64,000 nt of DNA, taken from contig NZ_LNQC01000039.1 of the NCBI RefSeq assembly GCF_001651855.1, forward strand, positions 53,950 to 117,949. The letters are read 5' to 3'. The translations under genes were made by a program, and so were the position numbers. This DNA comes from Sinorhizobium americanum. Lineage in GTDB: Bacteria; Pseudomonadota; Alphaproteobacteria; Rhizobiales; Rhizobiaceae. Position 1 is the first letter of the stretch; each line of letters begins with the position of its first letter. A model generated the notes under the pieces. That model was not told the DNA's origin. It saw only the letters and a list, made by a program, of their open reading frames with translations, and did no database searches. Positions 36,376-45,914 of the stretch are shown one piece after another.

Positions 36376-37284
36376 CTATTCGGCGCGCGTTCGATGCGCG
36401 GCAACGCCCGCCGGCTTCCGCGCCTGCTGGCGTCGCGCCATGGAGCGTGCGTTTCTGCGGGCGATCCTCAACTCGGCGAGCGTCGGCTGCCACCATCCCC
36501 TGGAGAGCGCCTCGGGCCCGGGCTCCTTGCGGGCCGGCCATGTCGCGACGAGTTCGGCGAAAGTCGGTCGACGCCATCTCCCCCAGACGTGATCAACGGC
36601 CTGATCGGCTTGAGGATAATATTGCGCCAACGCCGCCGGCTCGGCGACTTCGCCCAAGAAATCCAAAACGGTGACGATCCCATACTGCACGGTCGCAACC
36701 GGGCGGCCCAAGGGCGGCGGATCGTCTGTGGTGAGGGGATACCGGCGACGCCGCCTCTCCGCTGCACGCGCCCTGGCCGCCCTTTGCACCTCGGAGCCTT
36801 TTTCCGCGTATCGTCGGCGCTTCCTTTCGTCTGGTTCGCTTCGACGGGCGGCCTCCTCGATCCTCGGCCAACATCGCCGCAGTTCTTCGTAGGACCGGAA
36901 GGGTACGCGCCACACCCCCATATCTTCGTCCCAGTGCGCCCAGGGAATTTCGCGCAGCAATTCGATGACCGATCTGGAATAGGGCGTTCGGATGCGCAGG
37001 TCGTCGCTGACCTCAAGATACCGGCTGACGATGGGCTCGAAATCATAGGCGTCGCGGCCCTTGAGATCGCCATGAATGTCGGTGTGCTCTGATTCCCGTG
37101 CCAGCCAGCGCTCGATGCGGCGAGCGGCCGTCTTTCCCGGCACGAACCAGCTCCTGCGTTCGTCGTTCCACCGAGCGCGTGGAAACGCCTCGCGAAATCG
37201 CTCGACGGTCGATCGGTCATAGGGGAAGGACGCAAATTCGCCCTGCCGAGCTACCCCGCGCCTCCACTGCTTATGTGGAACCAT
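36376..37284 (-). CDS. Uncharacterised protein with two HARP-like repeats
   Basis: 302 residues. Two related segments (about 18-62 and 97-146) share the pattern aromatic-x-R-S/T-V-x-x-L/F-R, W/H-W-D/N, W-x-V-P, then an R/E-rich helix with a W. This resembles the HARP module known from SMARCAL1-type annealing helicases, where it binds forked DNA. The middle (about 150-185) is a highly basic arginine helix, and the C-terminal third has several WxRP/WWxP motifs (around 235-270). No enzymatic motif is seen. It is 176 bases upstream of, and co-directional with, the UvrD-like helicase gene. The domain assignment is mine by eye. Confidence 0.6.
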   Translation of the reverse strand: MVPHKQWRRGVARQGEFASFPYDRSTVERFREAFPRARWNDERRSWFVPGKTAARRIERWLARESEHTDIHGDLKGRDAYDFEPIVSRYLEVSDDLRIRTPYSRSVIELLREIPWAHWDEDMGVWRVPFRSYEELRRCWPRIEEAARRSEPDERKRRRYAEKGSEVQRAARARAAERRRRRYPLTTDDPPPLGRPVATVQYGIVTVLDFLGEVAEPAALAQYYPQADQAVDHVWGRWRRPTFAELVATWPARKEPGPEALSRGWWQPTLAELRIARRNARSMARRQQARKPAGVAAHRTRAE

Positions 37285-37430
37285 GACCGTCTCTCCACGC
37301 TCTCAAGTGTAACGCTGTGCGCGATCGCTTTGTTCGTCTCGATTGGGCTTCCCGCAGCCAGACGCTTTTCGGAGCGGTGCAATGGAACCCGTCTCCTCGT
37401 CTGCGAGTTTCCTCTGCACTAGGAGGAACG

Positions 37431-37676
37431 ATGCCTAAGGTCACCGACACGATCACCCAACCCCAGCCCCCGGACCGCCGGGTCGAGTGCGAGCGGGCGC
37501 TGGAAGAGGATTTTCAGATCTTCACAAGCCTGGCCGAAGGCGCAGGCTGGACTTGGCAGGAGATCGCGCTTGCGCTGATGGAACTCACCGAAGACTATGT
37601 GGTGGCGATGCGCATGGCGGCAAAGATGGCCGAAACCAATCCCGTTCCCTTCCCAGGAAACAAGACGATGCACTGA
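37431..37676 (+). CDS. Small conserved hypothetical protein
   Basis: 81 residues from ATG 37431, with AGGAGG 5 bases upstream, a very strong ribosome site. After a short proline-rich N-terminus the protein is predicted mostly helical (WTWQEIALALMELTEDYVVA), without membrane segments. A longer frame begins at 37317 but has no ribosome site. Its neighbours are other small orphan genes. Function unknown; the helical segment might be a dimerisation or partner-binding module. Confidence 0.65.
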   Translation: MPKVTDTITQPQPPDRRVECERALEEDFQIFTSLAEGAGWTWQEIALALMELTEDYVVAMRMAAKMAETNPVPFPGNKTMH

Positions 37677-37710
37677 TGGCGGGCAAGTGGGCCGACCTCG
37701 CGTCGCGGGA

Positions 37711-37920
37711 TCATTCTCGCGGACGCACGGACAGTTTCTTCAGCATCACGACGTCGCGCACGCCGGATTGGTAAACGCGGATCAATCTTGCGGCGATTTC
37801 GTTGGCTCTCTCGCCGCTGCTTTCCACGCCCTTTTCCTCTAGGATCTGTTCGAAAATGCTGTGCAGCAGATCCACCTCCGTGGGGCCGAAAGTGCTGCAC
37901 CGGTCGTGAGATGGCACCAT
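37711..37920 (-). CDS. Small conserved hypothetical protein
   Basis: 69 residues, leftward, with GAGGAG 7 bases before ATG 37920. It is mostly amphipathic helix (IFEQILEEKG, ANEIAARLIRVYQSG). It is convergent with the 81-residue gene, the two ends 34 bases apart. The pattern recalls small rhizobial regulatory or chaperone-like peptides, but I do not recognise the family. Confidence 0.6.
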   Translation of the reverse strand: MVPSHDRCSTFGPTEVDLLHSIFEQILEEKGVESSGERANEIAARLIRVYQSGVRDVVMLKKLSVRPRE

Positions 37921-38181
37921 GGTTCATCTCCTCTCGATGGGGACGGATTCGCACATCCGTGGCGCCCGAGCATGTGCCGGAAACGTTCAGTGTATGCCTG
38001 ATTGGAACGATGACGAGTCACTGCAGATAGCAGCCTCGAAGCGCCGTGCACGTCCTGGTTTGCCGCTCGAGGGCGTTGCAGCCGTTTTCTCGACAAGATC
38101 AGGTGCAGTGATAGCGGCGATTTCGAATTCGCACCGCCGGCTTATTGCTTCCTTTAACGAAGACTGTCTAACGTCGAAGAT

Positions 38182-39111
38182 ATGGCGAAGGATACCAGGC
38201 GACTCTTTGAACTCTTCGAGACTTCTCCGGTTCTCGTCGCAGCCTATGACGGGTTCGACAGGCTGCACTACGCCAATGCGGCGTTCCGGTCAGCCTATTT
38301 CATCACACCGGATGAGATGCCGCTCTGGCCGGACCTGATGCGGCGGAACTTTCATGCCCAACGCGGAACCGTCATTCGCGCAGGAGATTTCGAGGAATGG
38401 CTGCGATCGACCCAGTCGCGCCGCGGCAAAGTCGGTTTCAGGTCTTTTGAAACCGATCTGTTCGATGGGCGCTGGCTTTGGATGACCGAAACCGTCGAGA
38501 AAGATGGCTGGATGCTTTGCGTCGCCACCGATGTGACCGGCCTCAAGGCCAAGACGCGCACGGTGCGACAGGATCGGGACCTGGCGATCAAGGCCTCCTA
38601 CACGGACGAACTGACCGGCGTCGCCAACCGCCGCTTCGTCACGGCGAGAATCGAGGACATGCTGCAGCGGAACGAGCAGAGCTCGCCAGGCTGCCTCTGC
38701 GTGCTGGACATCGACCGTTTCAAGAGCATCAACGACCAGTTCGGCCATCAGACCGGCGATGCGATCCTGCGGGATTTCGCCATGCGCATTCACCGCCTGG
38801 TGCGGCGCACCGACTGCTTCGGAAGAGTGGGCGGCGAGGAATTCGTGCTTACCCTGCCGGCCACTCCCGTCGAGCAGGCCAGATTGATCCTCGAAAGAAT
38901 GCTCGCCTCTGTGCGCAGGTCCCGTCCGCTTCAGGAGCGGCCCGATTTCGGATACACGTTCTCAGCCGGCATCGCGGGTGCTCATCCGGGTGACACGGCG
39001 ATAAGCCTGTATGCCCGCGCCGACCGAGCGCTCTACATGGCCAAGCTCGCCGGTCGTGACCGCATTCACTTGGACGAACCCGATCCAGACCGATCGGCAG
39101 TTGCAGGGTAG
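38182..39111 (+). CDS. PAS-GGDEF diguanylate cyclase with I-site
   Basis: 309 residues. A PAS-like sensor domain (about 5-120, TSPVLVAAYDG, DVTGLK) is joined by a short helix to a GGDEF domain (140-300). The active-site loop is GGEEF (217-221), with metal ligands in LDIDRFKSIND. An RxxD inhibitory site (R208, D211) lies exactly five residues before GGEEF, so feedback inhibition by c-di-GMP is expected. It should make c-di-GMP from two GTP in the cytoplasm in response to an unknown signal. No EAL domain is present. The gene stands alone; the kup gene follows 265 bases downstream. Confidence 0.88.
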   Translation: MAKDTRRLFELFETSPVLVAAYDGFDRLHYANAAFRSAYFITPDEMPLWPDLMRRNFHAQRGTVIRAGDFEEWLRSTQSRRGKVGFRSFETDLFDGRWLWMTETVEKDGWMLCVATDVTGLKAKTRTVRQDRDLAIKASYTDELTGVANRRFVTARIEDMLQRNEQSSPGCLCVLDIDRFKSINDQFGHQTGDAILRDFAMRIHRLVRRTDCFGRVGGEEFVLTLPATPVEQARLILERMLASVRRSRPLQERPDFGYTFSAGIAGAHPGDTAISLYARADRALYMAKLAGRDRIHLDEPDPDRSAVAG

Positions 39112-39376
39112 CCGGGCGGGCAGTTCTCCGGCCGGAAACGGTTCAACGACGGCACTGCCGACCCGTCAGCACACTCCTGCATCGGCTGCCGGCCCCGGGT
39201 CAGGGGACGGATTTCTGCTGGATTCCGTTTCACGGGCGTGGAAGTCGGCGGTACAGTCCTGTACGAAGATGGAAACTTCTCCGATTTCCGCGCGTTGCAG
39301 AGAGGTTGGTGCCCCGCCTGGGGGAGCAGCATCATGCGCGTCCGTCACTCCGGGGACTCTCTGACGTGGAGAACCA

Positions 39377-41278
39377 ATGACCGCCTCCGTCGACCATGCA
39401 CCGGAACAGGGCCGCGGCCTGCGCCAGTTTCTCGCCCTCATGCTTGGATCCGTGGGAGTAGTCTACGGTGACATCGGCACCAGCCCCCTCTATGCGTTCC
39501 GTGAGGCATTGCGCCCCTTTGCGGCGGGCGGTGTCGAGCGGGCAGAGGTGATCGGCCTCATCTCGTTGGTCATCTGGACGCTGACGATCATCGTCACCAT
39601 CAAATACGTCATTCTGCTGCTTCGCGCCGACAACAATGGTGAGGGCGGCACCTTGGCTCTCCTTGCGCTGTTGATGAAGAAGGGGACCAAGTATCCGGTG
39701 CTGATGTTCTTTACCGGCATTTTCGGTGCGTCGCTCTTCATCGGCGACGCGATGATCACACCAGCGCTCTCGGTGCTCTCCGCCGTCGAGGGCCTGAAGC
39801 TCGTGACGCCGGCTTTGCACGATTATGTGCTGCCGATCTCGGTCGCGATCATGGTGTTGTTGTTTGCCGTTCAGTCGCGTGGCACCGGCGCCGTCTCTAT
39901 CTTCTTCGGGCCAATCACCCTCATCTGGTTTCTGGTTCTGGGCGCAGCCGGGGTTGCCCACATCGGCGACGATCTGGCGATCCTCGGAGCCTTCAATCCC
40001 GTGCACGCCGTTGTTTTCCTATGGAATGCTGGCTTCGTCGGGTTCATCATCCTTGGGGCTGTGTTCCTGACGGTCACGGGAGCGGAGGCTCTCTACGCCG
40101 ATCTCGGGCATTTCGGCCGCGCGCCGATCCAGGCGGCCTGGATTGCGGTCGTATTCCCGGCGCTGACCTTGAACTATCTCGGCCAAGGCGCGCTGATCCT
40201 GTCGCATCCGGAGGCGATCTCCGACCCGTTTTTCCTGATGTTTCCGAGCTGGGCCCTGTTGCCGGTGGTGATCCTTGCCACGCTCGCGACCATCATTGCC
40301 AGCCAGTCGGTGATCACCGGCGCGTTCTCGCTCGTGCGGCAAGCCATCCACCTCGGCTTCCTGCCTCGCTTCGAGATCTGCTACACCTCGGAAACGCATA
40401 CGGGCCAGATCTACCTGCCCTTGGTCAACACGGCGCTCCTCATCGGGGTGCTCGTCCTTTTGTTTGTGTTCGGCAGTTCCGAATCCCTCGCACCCGCCTA
40501 TGGCGTCTCGATCACCGGTGCCATGCTGATCGACACGATTCTCGCATTCGAGTTCGTTCGCCGGCAGTGGGGCTGGGCCGTGCTGACTGCCATTGCAGTC
40601 CTGCTCCCCTTGTTCCTGCTGGAAATGGTCTTTCTCGGCGCCAACCTCTTCAAGATTCACCATGGCGGCTTCGTGCCGATCCTTTTCGCCGGAACGTTGA
40701 TCACGATCATGTGGACCTGGCGGAGAGGCGTGCAGCTTCTGCGCGAGAAGACGGCGCGTCTGGAAGTGCCGCTCGACCAGTTCATCGCTGCCGTCGAACG
40801 AAAGTCCGAGCACGCTCCGGTCGAAGTCCCGGGAACGGCGATCTTCCTGACCGCCACGCCGGAGACGACCCCGTCTGTCCTCCTGCACAACATCAAGCAC
40901 AATCATGTGCTCCACGAGCACAACGTCATCCTGACCATCAAAACGGCGAGGGTGCCCTATGTCGCGGAGAAGGACCGCTACACGCTGACGAAGCTGTCCG
41001 AGCGGTTCAGCAAGCTTGAACTGAGATTCGGCTTCATGGACGACCAGAATGTCTCGCGGGCGCTGGCGCGCTGCCGCAAGGAGGGTTTCAAATTCGAGAT
41101 CATGTCGACGTCCTTCTATCTCGGCCGGCGCAAGCTCGTTCCGGATCCCGCCTCGGGCATGCCGAGATGGCAGGACAGACTGTTCATAGCGATGGCTGAC
41201 TCGGCAATCGACCCGACTGACTACTTCCATCTGCCCGCCAATCGCGTCGTTGAGTTGGGAGAACAGGTGATTATCTAG
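39377..41278 (+). CDS. kup: Kup/Trk-type potassium uptake protein
   Basis: 633 residues, full length for Kup. The family signature [13 protein letters not shown] is at about 31-43, followed by about twelve membrane helices up to residue 450 and a cytoplasmic C-terminal domain (about 460-633) containing [15 protein letters not shown]. Kup imports potassium with protons and is important under osmotic or acid stress. GGAG lies 7 bases before ATG 39377. A perfect palindrome GTACAGTCCTGTAC at 39251-39264 lies upstream. Rhizobia often have several kup genes; this one appears to be transcribed alone. Confidence 0.93.
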   Translation: MTASVDHAPEQGRGLRQFLALMLGSVGVVYGDIGTSPLYAFREALRPFAAGGVERAEVIGLISLVIWTLTIIVTIKYVILLLRADNNGEGGTLALLALLMKKGTKYPVLMFFTGIFGASLFIGDAMITPALSVLSAVEGLKLVTPALHDYVLPISVAIMVLLFAVQSRGTGAVSIFFGPITLIWFLVLGAAGVAHIGDDLAILGAFNPVHAVVFLWNAGFVGFIILGAVFLTVTGAEALYADLGHFGRAPIQAAWIAVVFPALTLNYLGQGALILSHPEAISDPFFLMFPSWALLPVVILATLATIIASQSVITGAFSLVRQAIHLGFLPRFEICYTSETHTGQIYLPLVNTALLIGVLVLLFVFGSSESLAPAYGVSITGAMLIDTILAFEFVRRQWGWAVLTAIAVLLPLFLLEMVFLGANLFKIHHGGFVPILFAGTLITIMWTWRRGVQLLREKTARLEVPLDQFIAAVERKSEHAPVEVPGTAIFLTATPETTPSVLLHNIKHNHVLHEHNVILTIKTARVPYVAEKDRYTLTKLSERFSKLELRFGFMDDQNVSRALARCRKEGFKFEIMSTSFYLGRRKLVPDPASGMPRWQDRLFIAMADSAIDPTDYFHLPANRVVELGEQVII

Positions 41279-41332
41279 CAACCAAGTGTCACTGTAGCCC
41301 TGCGGAGGCGTTCGTGACAGTTTCGGTTTCGC

Positions 41333-41530
41333 TCACGACCTTCCGGCTGCGTTGAGCCTCTCCTCGGTCAGTGGTGCATAGACCTTGACGCTCGGCCGCT
41401 TGTCGCCGGCGACACCGGCCGCTAGCACCAGATAGGCGACGATGAGGCCGATCGACAGAAGCAGGACGCCGACAGCGAAAGCCGATGAAGCCTCGGTCTC
41501 GTGCGTGTGCCAGTCCTTGCTGTTGAACAT
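41333..41530 (-). CDS. Small single-pass membrane protein
   Basis: 65 residues with a strong ribosome site (GGGAGG 5 bases before ATG 41530). One hydrophobic helix (about 18-41) with a polar N-terminus containing HTHE and a basic C-terminus. It is convergent with kup, 54 bases apart. It might be an accessory subunit of a membrane complex, but nothing links it to Kup beyond position. I do not recognise a family. Confidence 0.62.
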   Translation of the reverse strand: MFNSKDWHTHETEASSAFAVGVLLLSIGLIVAYLVLAAGVAGDKRPSVKVYAPLTEERLNAAGRS

Positions 41531-41862
41531 GGAAGCCTCCCATAGAATGGGGAAGGGGGTGCCCCCCGCCTTCGAGAACGGGTGCTGGTAGGGTGAGTCA
41601 GTGGGACCAAAATTTGGGGGCTTCGCCCATGCCGCTTAACCGGTAGCTCTGTCTGAAGGGCTCGGCCTCCTCTGCCTTTAGGCTCGCACAACAGGCGCCA
41701 CAGTCAAGGATTAGCAGATGACCCGAATGGGCGATGAAGCGTGGCAACAACGGGCTCTAAGCCGGCGCAAAACCGACCGCTGCGCGTCTGAAAAGGCGCC
41801 CAGCGCGGCAGACCTAACGGATCGCGATGGGGATCGCGCTTCCTTGCTTGGCGAGGAGATGA
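41531..41862. other. Non-coding interval between two small genes
   Basis: 332 bases with no convincing gene. It should carry the promoter of the leftward 65-residue gene and of the rightward 163-residue gene. Around 41774-41810 a GC-rich stretch looks like a degraded relative of the dispersed hairpin repeat, but the arms no longer pair well. Confidence 0.4.
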
Positions 41863-42354
41863 ATGGGCATGGGAACTGGTTTGATGGCAACTGACTCCGA
41901 GGACAGGCGCACACTCGATGACGATCTCGTCTGGAGATGGCACGACAATCTGATCTACGGGATCAGCTTCAAGATCGGTGATCCGGAAAAGCAGGACTGG
42001 CGCAGCGATCTGGTGCTCGACATCGACTTCATCGCCGAGTGGCTTTGTGGGGCCTCTGGTGAGTTTCGCTTCCGCGTAGCGCCGGCGACGTTGACGTTTC
42101 ATGATGTCGCTGATCTGCAGATTGCCATAGATCACGGGGACAGTGACGGGCGTACGGCGATGAATGAGCTGTCTATCGACCACGTTACCCGAGAGCGTCT
42201 GGCTCGACCATTCGATTTCTGGCATTGGACGATCCGCTTGAACTCGCCTACGGGAGGAAAAATCGCGTTCTGTGCCAGCGGGTACTCCCAGATATTGCGA
42301 ACCGAACCCAAGCTAGTCACCGAGCAGCATTTGCCGCGCGGCGAGCGAACTTGA
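41863..42354 (+). CDS. Hypothetical protein, tryptophan- and aspartate-rich
   Basis: 163 residues from ATG 41863; ATG 41869 or 41884 are alternatives, with GAGGAG just upstream. A compact, probably soluble alpha/beta protein with WRWHDNLIYGISF, DWRSDLVLDIDFIAEW and FHDVADLQIAID. The repeated aspartate/tryptophan pattern suggests one globular domain used widely in uncharacterised proteobacterial proteins, but I cannot name it. It stands alone. Function unknown. Confidence 0.68.
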   Translation: MGMGTGLMATDSEDRRTLDDDLVWRWHDNLIYGISFKIGDPEKQDWRSDLVLDIDFIAEWLCGASGEFRFRVAPATLTFHDVADLQIAIDHGDSDGRTAMNELSIDHVTRERLARPFDFWHWTIRLNSPTGGKIAFCASGYSQILRTEPKLVTEQHLPRGERT

Positions 42355-43074
42355 GCAGATATCGATATTTGCCGCCGGCGAGTTCCCCCTCGAGATTTCT
42401 GGCGAATCCGGGTGTCATATGTTAACGGCGTGCATGTCCCTCGAGTACCGACAACACAGCTAGCCGCAACGCTCCCTAGCTCAGCCACTCGGCCGCGGTG
42501 ATTGCTGCTGCCAAAAGGAGAGCTGGCGCGGCGAGCCGAGCCAAGAAGTTCAACTGCTGAATTCGCTTCCGTTTCGGTCCGGCCTGGTGCATTCCCCCAA
42601 CCCTCCAATCCATTCTATGATGAAATGCATCCAATGGTTGAGCCGCACGGTTGCAGAAGTCCGTTAGCTTCGCATGAGGACGCGCTGGATACGGAGCGAT
42701 TCCCTACAACGATGCCGGCTCGCGACGGTTCCAGCAACGCCGCTGGCCATGGTCGGCCCGATGAGACCGGAGAGCCGGCTCAGCGCCTGCTTGCCCACCA
42801 AAGAAGCATCGCTGCTCAGGCGCAACGCCCTGGTTGACGGCGATCGGAGCTAGTCCATCGTGAGTAGAAATGAACGGCGCGATAATTATCGGAACTTGGC
42901 GATAATGACAATGACGCTCATTAATTGTATCGATAAAACACACAATTAATGCGCAATATTGATAGATAATATCGTGATGATTTCAATAATCCATGTTTTT
43001 CACCACTATTTCATCGAGGATGACTAGTATATAAACAGAACCATAAAGAATTAGATAGTTCCAAGGAGCGTAAA
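42355..43074. other. Long intergenic region upstream of the LuxR-type regulator
   Basis: 720 bases. The first 480 are GC-rich, without a frame that looks coding; short frames here have no ribosome sites or recognisable motifs. From about 42870 the sequence turns AT-rich, typical of a regulated promoter, and contains a perfect palindrome CGATAATTATCG (42880-42891) with CGATAA repeated twice more, and the inverted repeat listed separately. Confidence 0.5.
42919..42951. promoter_or_regulatory. Perfect 10-bp inverted repeat upstream of the LuxR-type gene
   Basis: CATTAATTGT (42919-42928) and ACAATTAATG (42942-42951) are perfect inverted repeats separated by 13 bases, about 125 bases before the regulator's ATG. 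The size and symmetry fit a dimeric regulator binding site, possibly autoregulation. Confidence 0.5.
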
Positions 43075-43854
43075 ATGGACCGAACGAGCTCGACCTTGAG
43101 CAATATTGAAGAGCGCAATAAGGTTTCGCCGAAGAAAAGCAAGGTCGTCATACTCGCGAAGAGCGATCTTTTGTCCGAGTGTCTGACGCAGGCGATCAGA
43201 ACGCGGTTTCAAGAGCAAGACGTCGTAAGCCTTTCCGATACCGAGGGTCTTCTGGACGGTAACCTTATCGACGTAAGCCTGGTCATGGTCTATCGTCTGC
43301 CGGCAGCAGTATTTCCATCGATCATAAGGACGATTCACGAGCTCCATCCAAATGCCGCGATCGGCATAATGGTGCAGAATGCGGACGAGCTCGGCTCGTC
43401 GATCGCGGCACTTGTCGACGAAGGCTTGCTTCAAGGCGTGCTGCTCCTGAATTTCAATCTCGACGTATGCCTTAGCGCCATCGATCTCTTGATGAAGGGC
43501 GGCGAGCATTTTCCCGCTGCCTTGCTTCGGCGCCTGGCGTCGAGAGGGTTCGCAGCGGGCGGCGTTGTCGCGCAAAATCAGGCGACTTCAGAAGATATTA
43601 ATATGGAACGCAAGACCGACATTGCCCAAAACCTCCTGAGCACCCGCGAGATCCAGATTCTCGATCTCGTATGCATGGGCACGCGGAACAAGATCATCGC
43701 CGATCGTCTCGGACTTGCCGAAAACACCGTCAAGGTGCATGTCCGCAACATCTACCACAAGATGAACGTGCGCAATCGGACGGAGGCCGCGTCGCGCTAC
43801 TTGGAAGCGACGCTGATATCGGCTCGCTCCGCACCAATCATGCGGACGCCCTGA
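43075..43854 (+). CDS. LuxR/NarL-type regulator with degenerate receiver domain
   Basis: 259 residues. Residues 22-140 look like a receiver fold, but the phospho-acceptor position after strand 3 is Y73 (LVMVYRLPAA) and the strand-5 lysine is missing (VLLLNFN), so it is probably not phosphorylated in the usual way. The C-terminal LuxR helix-turn-helix (about 187-245: STREIQILDLV, NKIIADRLGLAENTVKVHVRNI) is intact. AAGGAG lies 6 bases upstream of ATG 43075. LuxR-type orphan regulators of this kind control exopolysaccharide or motility in rhizobia, but the target here is unknown. Confidence 0.83.
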   Translation: MDRTSSTLSNIEERNKVSPKKSKVVILAKSDLLSECLTQAIRTRFQEQDVVSLSDTEGLLDGNLIDVSLVMVYRLPAAVFPSIIRTIHELHPNAAIGIMVQNADELGSSIAALVDEGLLQGVLLLNFNLDVCLSAIDLLMKGGEHFPAALLRRLASRGFAAGGVVAQNQATSEDINMERKTDIAQNLLSTREIQILDLVCMGTRNKIIADRLGLAENTVKVHVRNIYHKMNVRNRTEAASRYLEATLISARSAPIMRTP

Positions 43855-44030
43855 CCGAAGTGTCGGCTTGAATGCCGTGGCACCGCGATTACAGCACTGC
43901 GGCTTCTCACACGATAGGGATTCTGCGCGGCTTTCGCCACATAATCGCGTGACGGGAACTGATCTAATCAGCGAGCCCGGACGCGGTACAGAGCGTCTTT
44001 ACGGAACTGCAGGATGGCTAGGTCAATATC

Positions 44031-44930
44031 TCACGCTTGGCGCGACATCGTGCCGGCGGCGCTTGCGGTCACCACCAGCGCCACGCCGAGCATCTGGCTT
44101 GGCGTCAGTTCCTGCCCCAGCACGATGAAGCCGACGCCAGCGCCAATGGCGGGCTCAAGGCTCATCAGGATGCCGAAGGCGGATGCCTTCATCCAACGGA
44201 GCGCGGCGAATTCCAGGGCATAGGGAAGCAGTGGCACCAGGAGGGCGAGTAGCCCAGTCATAAGGGCGAGTTCAGGCATGAGACCGAAGACAGCCTGACG
44301 GAAGCCGAATGGCGTCGCCACAAGGGCGGCAACGAGGAGCGAAACGGAGAGACCTTCCAGTCCGCTGAACCGCTGCCCGGCATGTTTCATCAGGACGATA
44401 TAGCTGCCCCAGCCGACCGCCGCGCCGAGGGCAAGAAGCACGCCGAGCCTATCCCCGACCCAGGCGCCGCCGTCCCAGGAAAGGAAGAGTACGCCCGCCG
44501 CAGCAACGGCGGGGCAGACGAGCCGCCATCTGCCGCCGGCGAAGATCGTGGCGACGGTGAGCGGTCCGAGAAAATCGATGGCGACAGCGAGGCCGAGGGG
44601 AATGCGCTCGATCGCGGCGAAGAAGCAAAGCGTCATCATCGCCATTGCGGTGCCGAGCGCTGCAGCGGCGAACCAATGCCGCTTTCCATAGCTAAGGAGG
44701 GGTGGACGGACGAAAAGCGCGAGAACGAGGGCCGCGAAGCAAAGCCGCAGCCAAGTCGTGCCGGATGGTCCGAGCTCCTGCATCACCGGCTTCGTAAGTG
44801 CCGCGCCGAACTGGACGCTCGCCATGGAAAGGAGGCAGAAGACGATCGCGAGGTAAATGCGCCCGCGATCGTCTGCTCCCTTCGCCGGCGCAGTCCAGAT
44901 TTCGCCCGCAGTCGTCTCCGTTTCCGTCAT
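44031..44930 (-). CDS. EamA/DMT-family exporter (RhtA-like)
   Basis: 299 residues, ten membrane helices in two EamA repeats (about 25-150 and 160-290). The second repeat contains ALEFAALRWMKASAFGILMSLEPA, trimmed here to its conserved core SLEPAIGA, typical of RhtA threonine/homoserine exporters. It probably exports an amino acid or other small metabolite. The divergent LysR gene starts 96 bases away and probably controls it. The end lies 176 bases from the end of the convergent LuxR-type gene. Confidence 0.83.
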   Translation of the reverse strand: MTETETTAGEIWTAPAKGADDRGRIYLAIVFCLLSMASVQFGAALTKPVMQELGPSGTTWLRLCFAALVLALFVRPPLLSYGKRHWFAAAALGTAMAMMTLCFFAAIERIPLGLAVAIDFLGPLTVATIFAGGRWRLVCPAVAAAGVLFLSWDGGAWVGDRLGVLLALGAAVGWGSYIVLMKHAGQRFSGLEGLSVSLLVAALVATPFGFRQAVFGLMPELALMTGLLALLVPLLPYALEFAALRWMKASAFGILMSLEPAIGAGVGFIVLGQELTPSQMLGVALVVTASAAGTMSRQA

Positions 44931-45026
44931 GTTCGAAATCCTTCGCTTTCCCTCTTGATCAGAAATAGCAAGCTCTTAAAAATAAGGAACGCTGATAATC
45001 CTGATACAGATATAAAGGTTTCTGAT

Positions 45027-45914
45027 ATGCGAGATCTGGAGGCCGGGCTGCTGCGCGCCTTCGTCGCGACGGCGGAATGCGGTAGCGTTAGCGCGGCCGC
45101 TGTTCGATTGGCGAGGACCCAGGCAGCGGTCAGCATGCAATTGCGCCGTCTGGAGGACGACCTCGGGGCGAAGCTTTTGATGCGCGGGCCGCGCGGCATG
45201 GGTTTGACCGAGGCCGGCAATGTTCTCCTTCCCTATGCACAGAAGATATTGGGCTTGAGCGCAAGCGCCCGGCGGGCGCTTTCCGGCAGGGCTCTGCATG
45301 GTCCCATCCGTTTCGGCATGACCGAAGACATTGCCGTCGGCTCGCTGCCGAAGGCGTTGCAGCGTTTTGCCGCGTCCTATCCCGATGTGGCACTCGATCT
45401 CGCCGTCGCCGATAGTACGGCGCTTTCGCAGAAGCTCTCGCTTGGGCTCATCGACGTCGCAATTGGCGACCCGTCGGAGATCAGCGCTGAGCCGGCGCAC
45501 ACCTGGCGCATGCCTTTGAGGTGGGTGGCCGCGCGCGGCTTCGTCGTGCCGGATAAGGAGCCGTTGCCGCTGATCACCTTCGACGGCAACTGCACCTGGG
45601 ACCGCAGGATGATCGGAGCCCTCAACGCGATCGCGAGACCCTGGCGCACGGTGCTCACCAGCGCCAGCCTTTCCTCCATCCAATCCGCCATTGAAGCTGG
45701 TCTCGGCGTCGCCGTGCTGCTCGACGTTGGCATACGGCACGACACGATGAAGGTCCTGAACGGGGCAGACGGAATGCCGCCGGCTCCCCTCGTGGAGTTC
45801 GGGCTTTTCGTCGCCGAGGGAAAGGACCTTTCGTCGGGCGCAATCGGAGCCCTCTGGGAATTTGTCGCCGACGAGTTGCAGGCTTCATCGGATCGTCGAA
45901 TGCCTGCGCTGTGA
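45027..45914 (+). CDS. LysR-family transcriptional regulator
   Basis: 295 residues. An N-terminal winged helix-turn-helix (about 5-62: VSAAAVRLARTQAAVSMQLRRLE) is followed by a periplasmic-binding-protein-like effector domain (about 88-290). ATG 45027 gives the standard LysR length; the frame upstream is open for hundreds of codons but lies antisense to the exporter gene. The 96-base gap to the divergent exporter contains two TCTGATA repeats and an imperfect ATC-N8-GAT palindrome that may form the LysR operator. It probably activates the exporter in response to its substrate. Confidence 0.87.
   Translation: MRDLEAGLLRAFVATAECGSVSAAAVRLARTQAAVSMQLRRLEDDLGAKLLMRGPRGMGLTEAGNVLLPYAQKILGLSASARRALSGRALHGPIRFGMTEDIAVGSLPKALQRFAASYPDVALDLAVADSTALSQKLSLGLIDVAIGDPSEISAEPAHTWRMPLRWVAARGFVVPDKEPLPLITFDGNCTWDRRMIGALNAIARPWRTVLTSASLSSIQSAIEAGLGVAVLLDVGIRHDTMKVLNGADGMPPAPLVEFGLFVAEGKDLSSGAIGALWEFVADELQASSDRRMPAL

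Noticed and set aside
41286..41319. Terminator between kup and the convergent small gene (TGTCAC/GTGACA)
   Set aside because: Six-base stem with a 22-base loop and no T-run; too weak to call.
41774..41810. Fourth copy of the hairpin repeat
   Set aside because: Similar base composition and order, but the arms no longer pair well and the conserved leader is absent.
42502..42837. 111-codon frame in the long gap
   Set aside because: Low-complexity composition, no ribosome site and no recognisable motif.
44382..45026. Long N-terminal extension of the LysR frame
   Set aside because: Runs antisense through the exporter gene; LysR proteins start with the helix-turn-helix, as from 45027.
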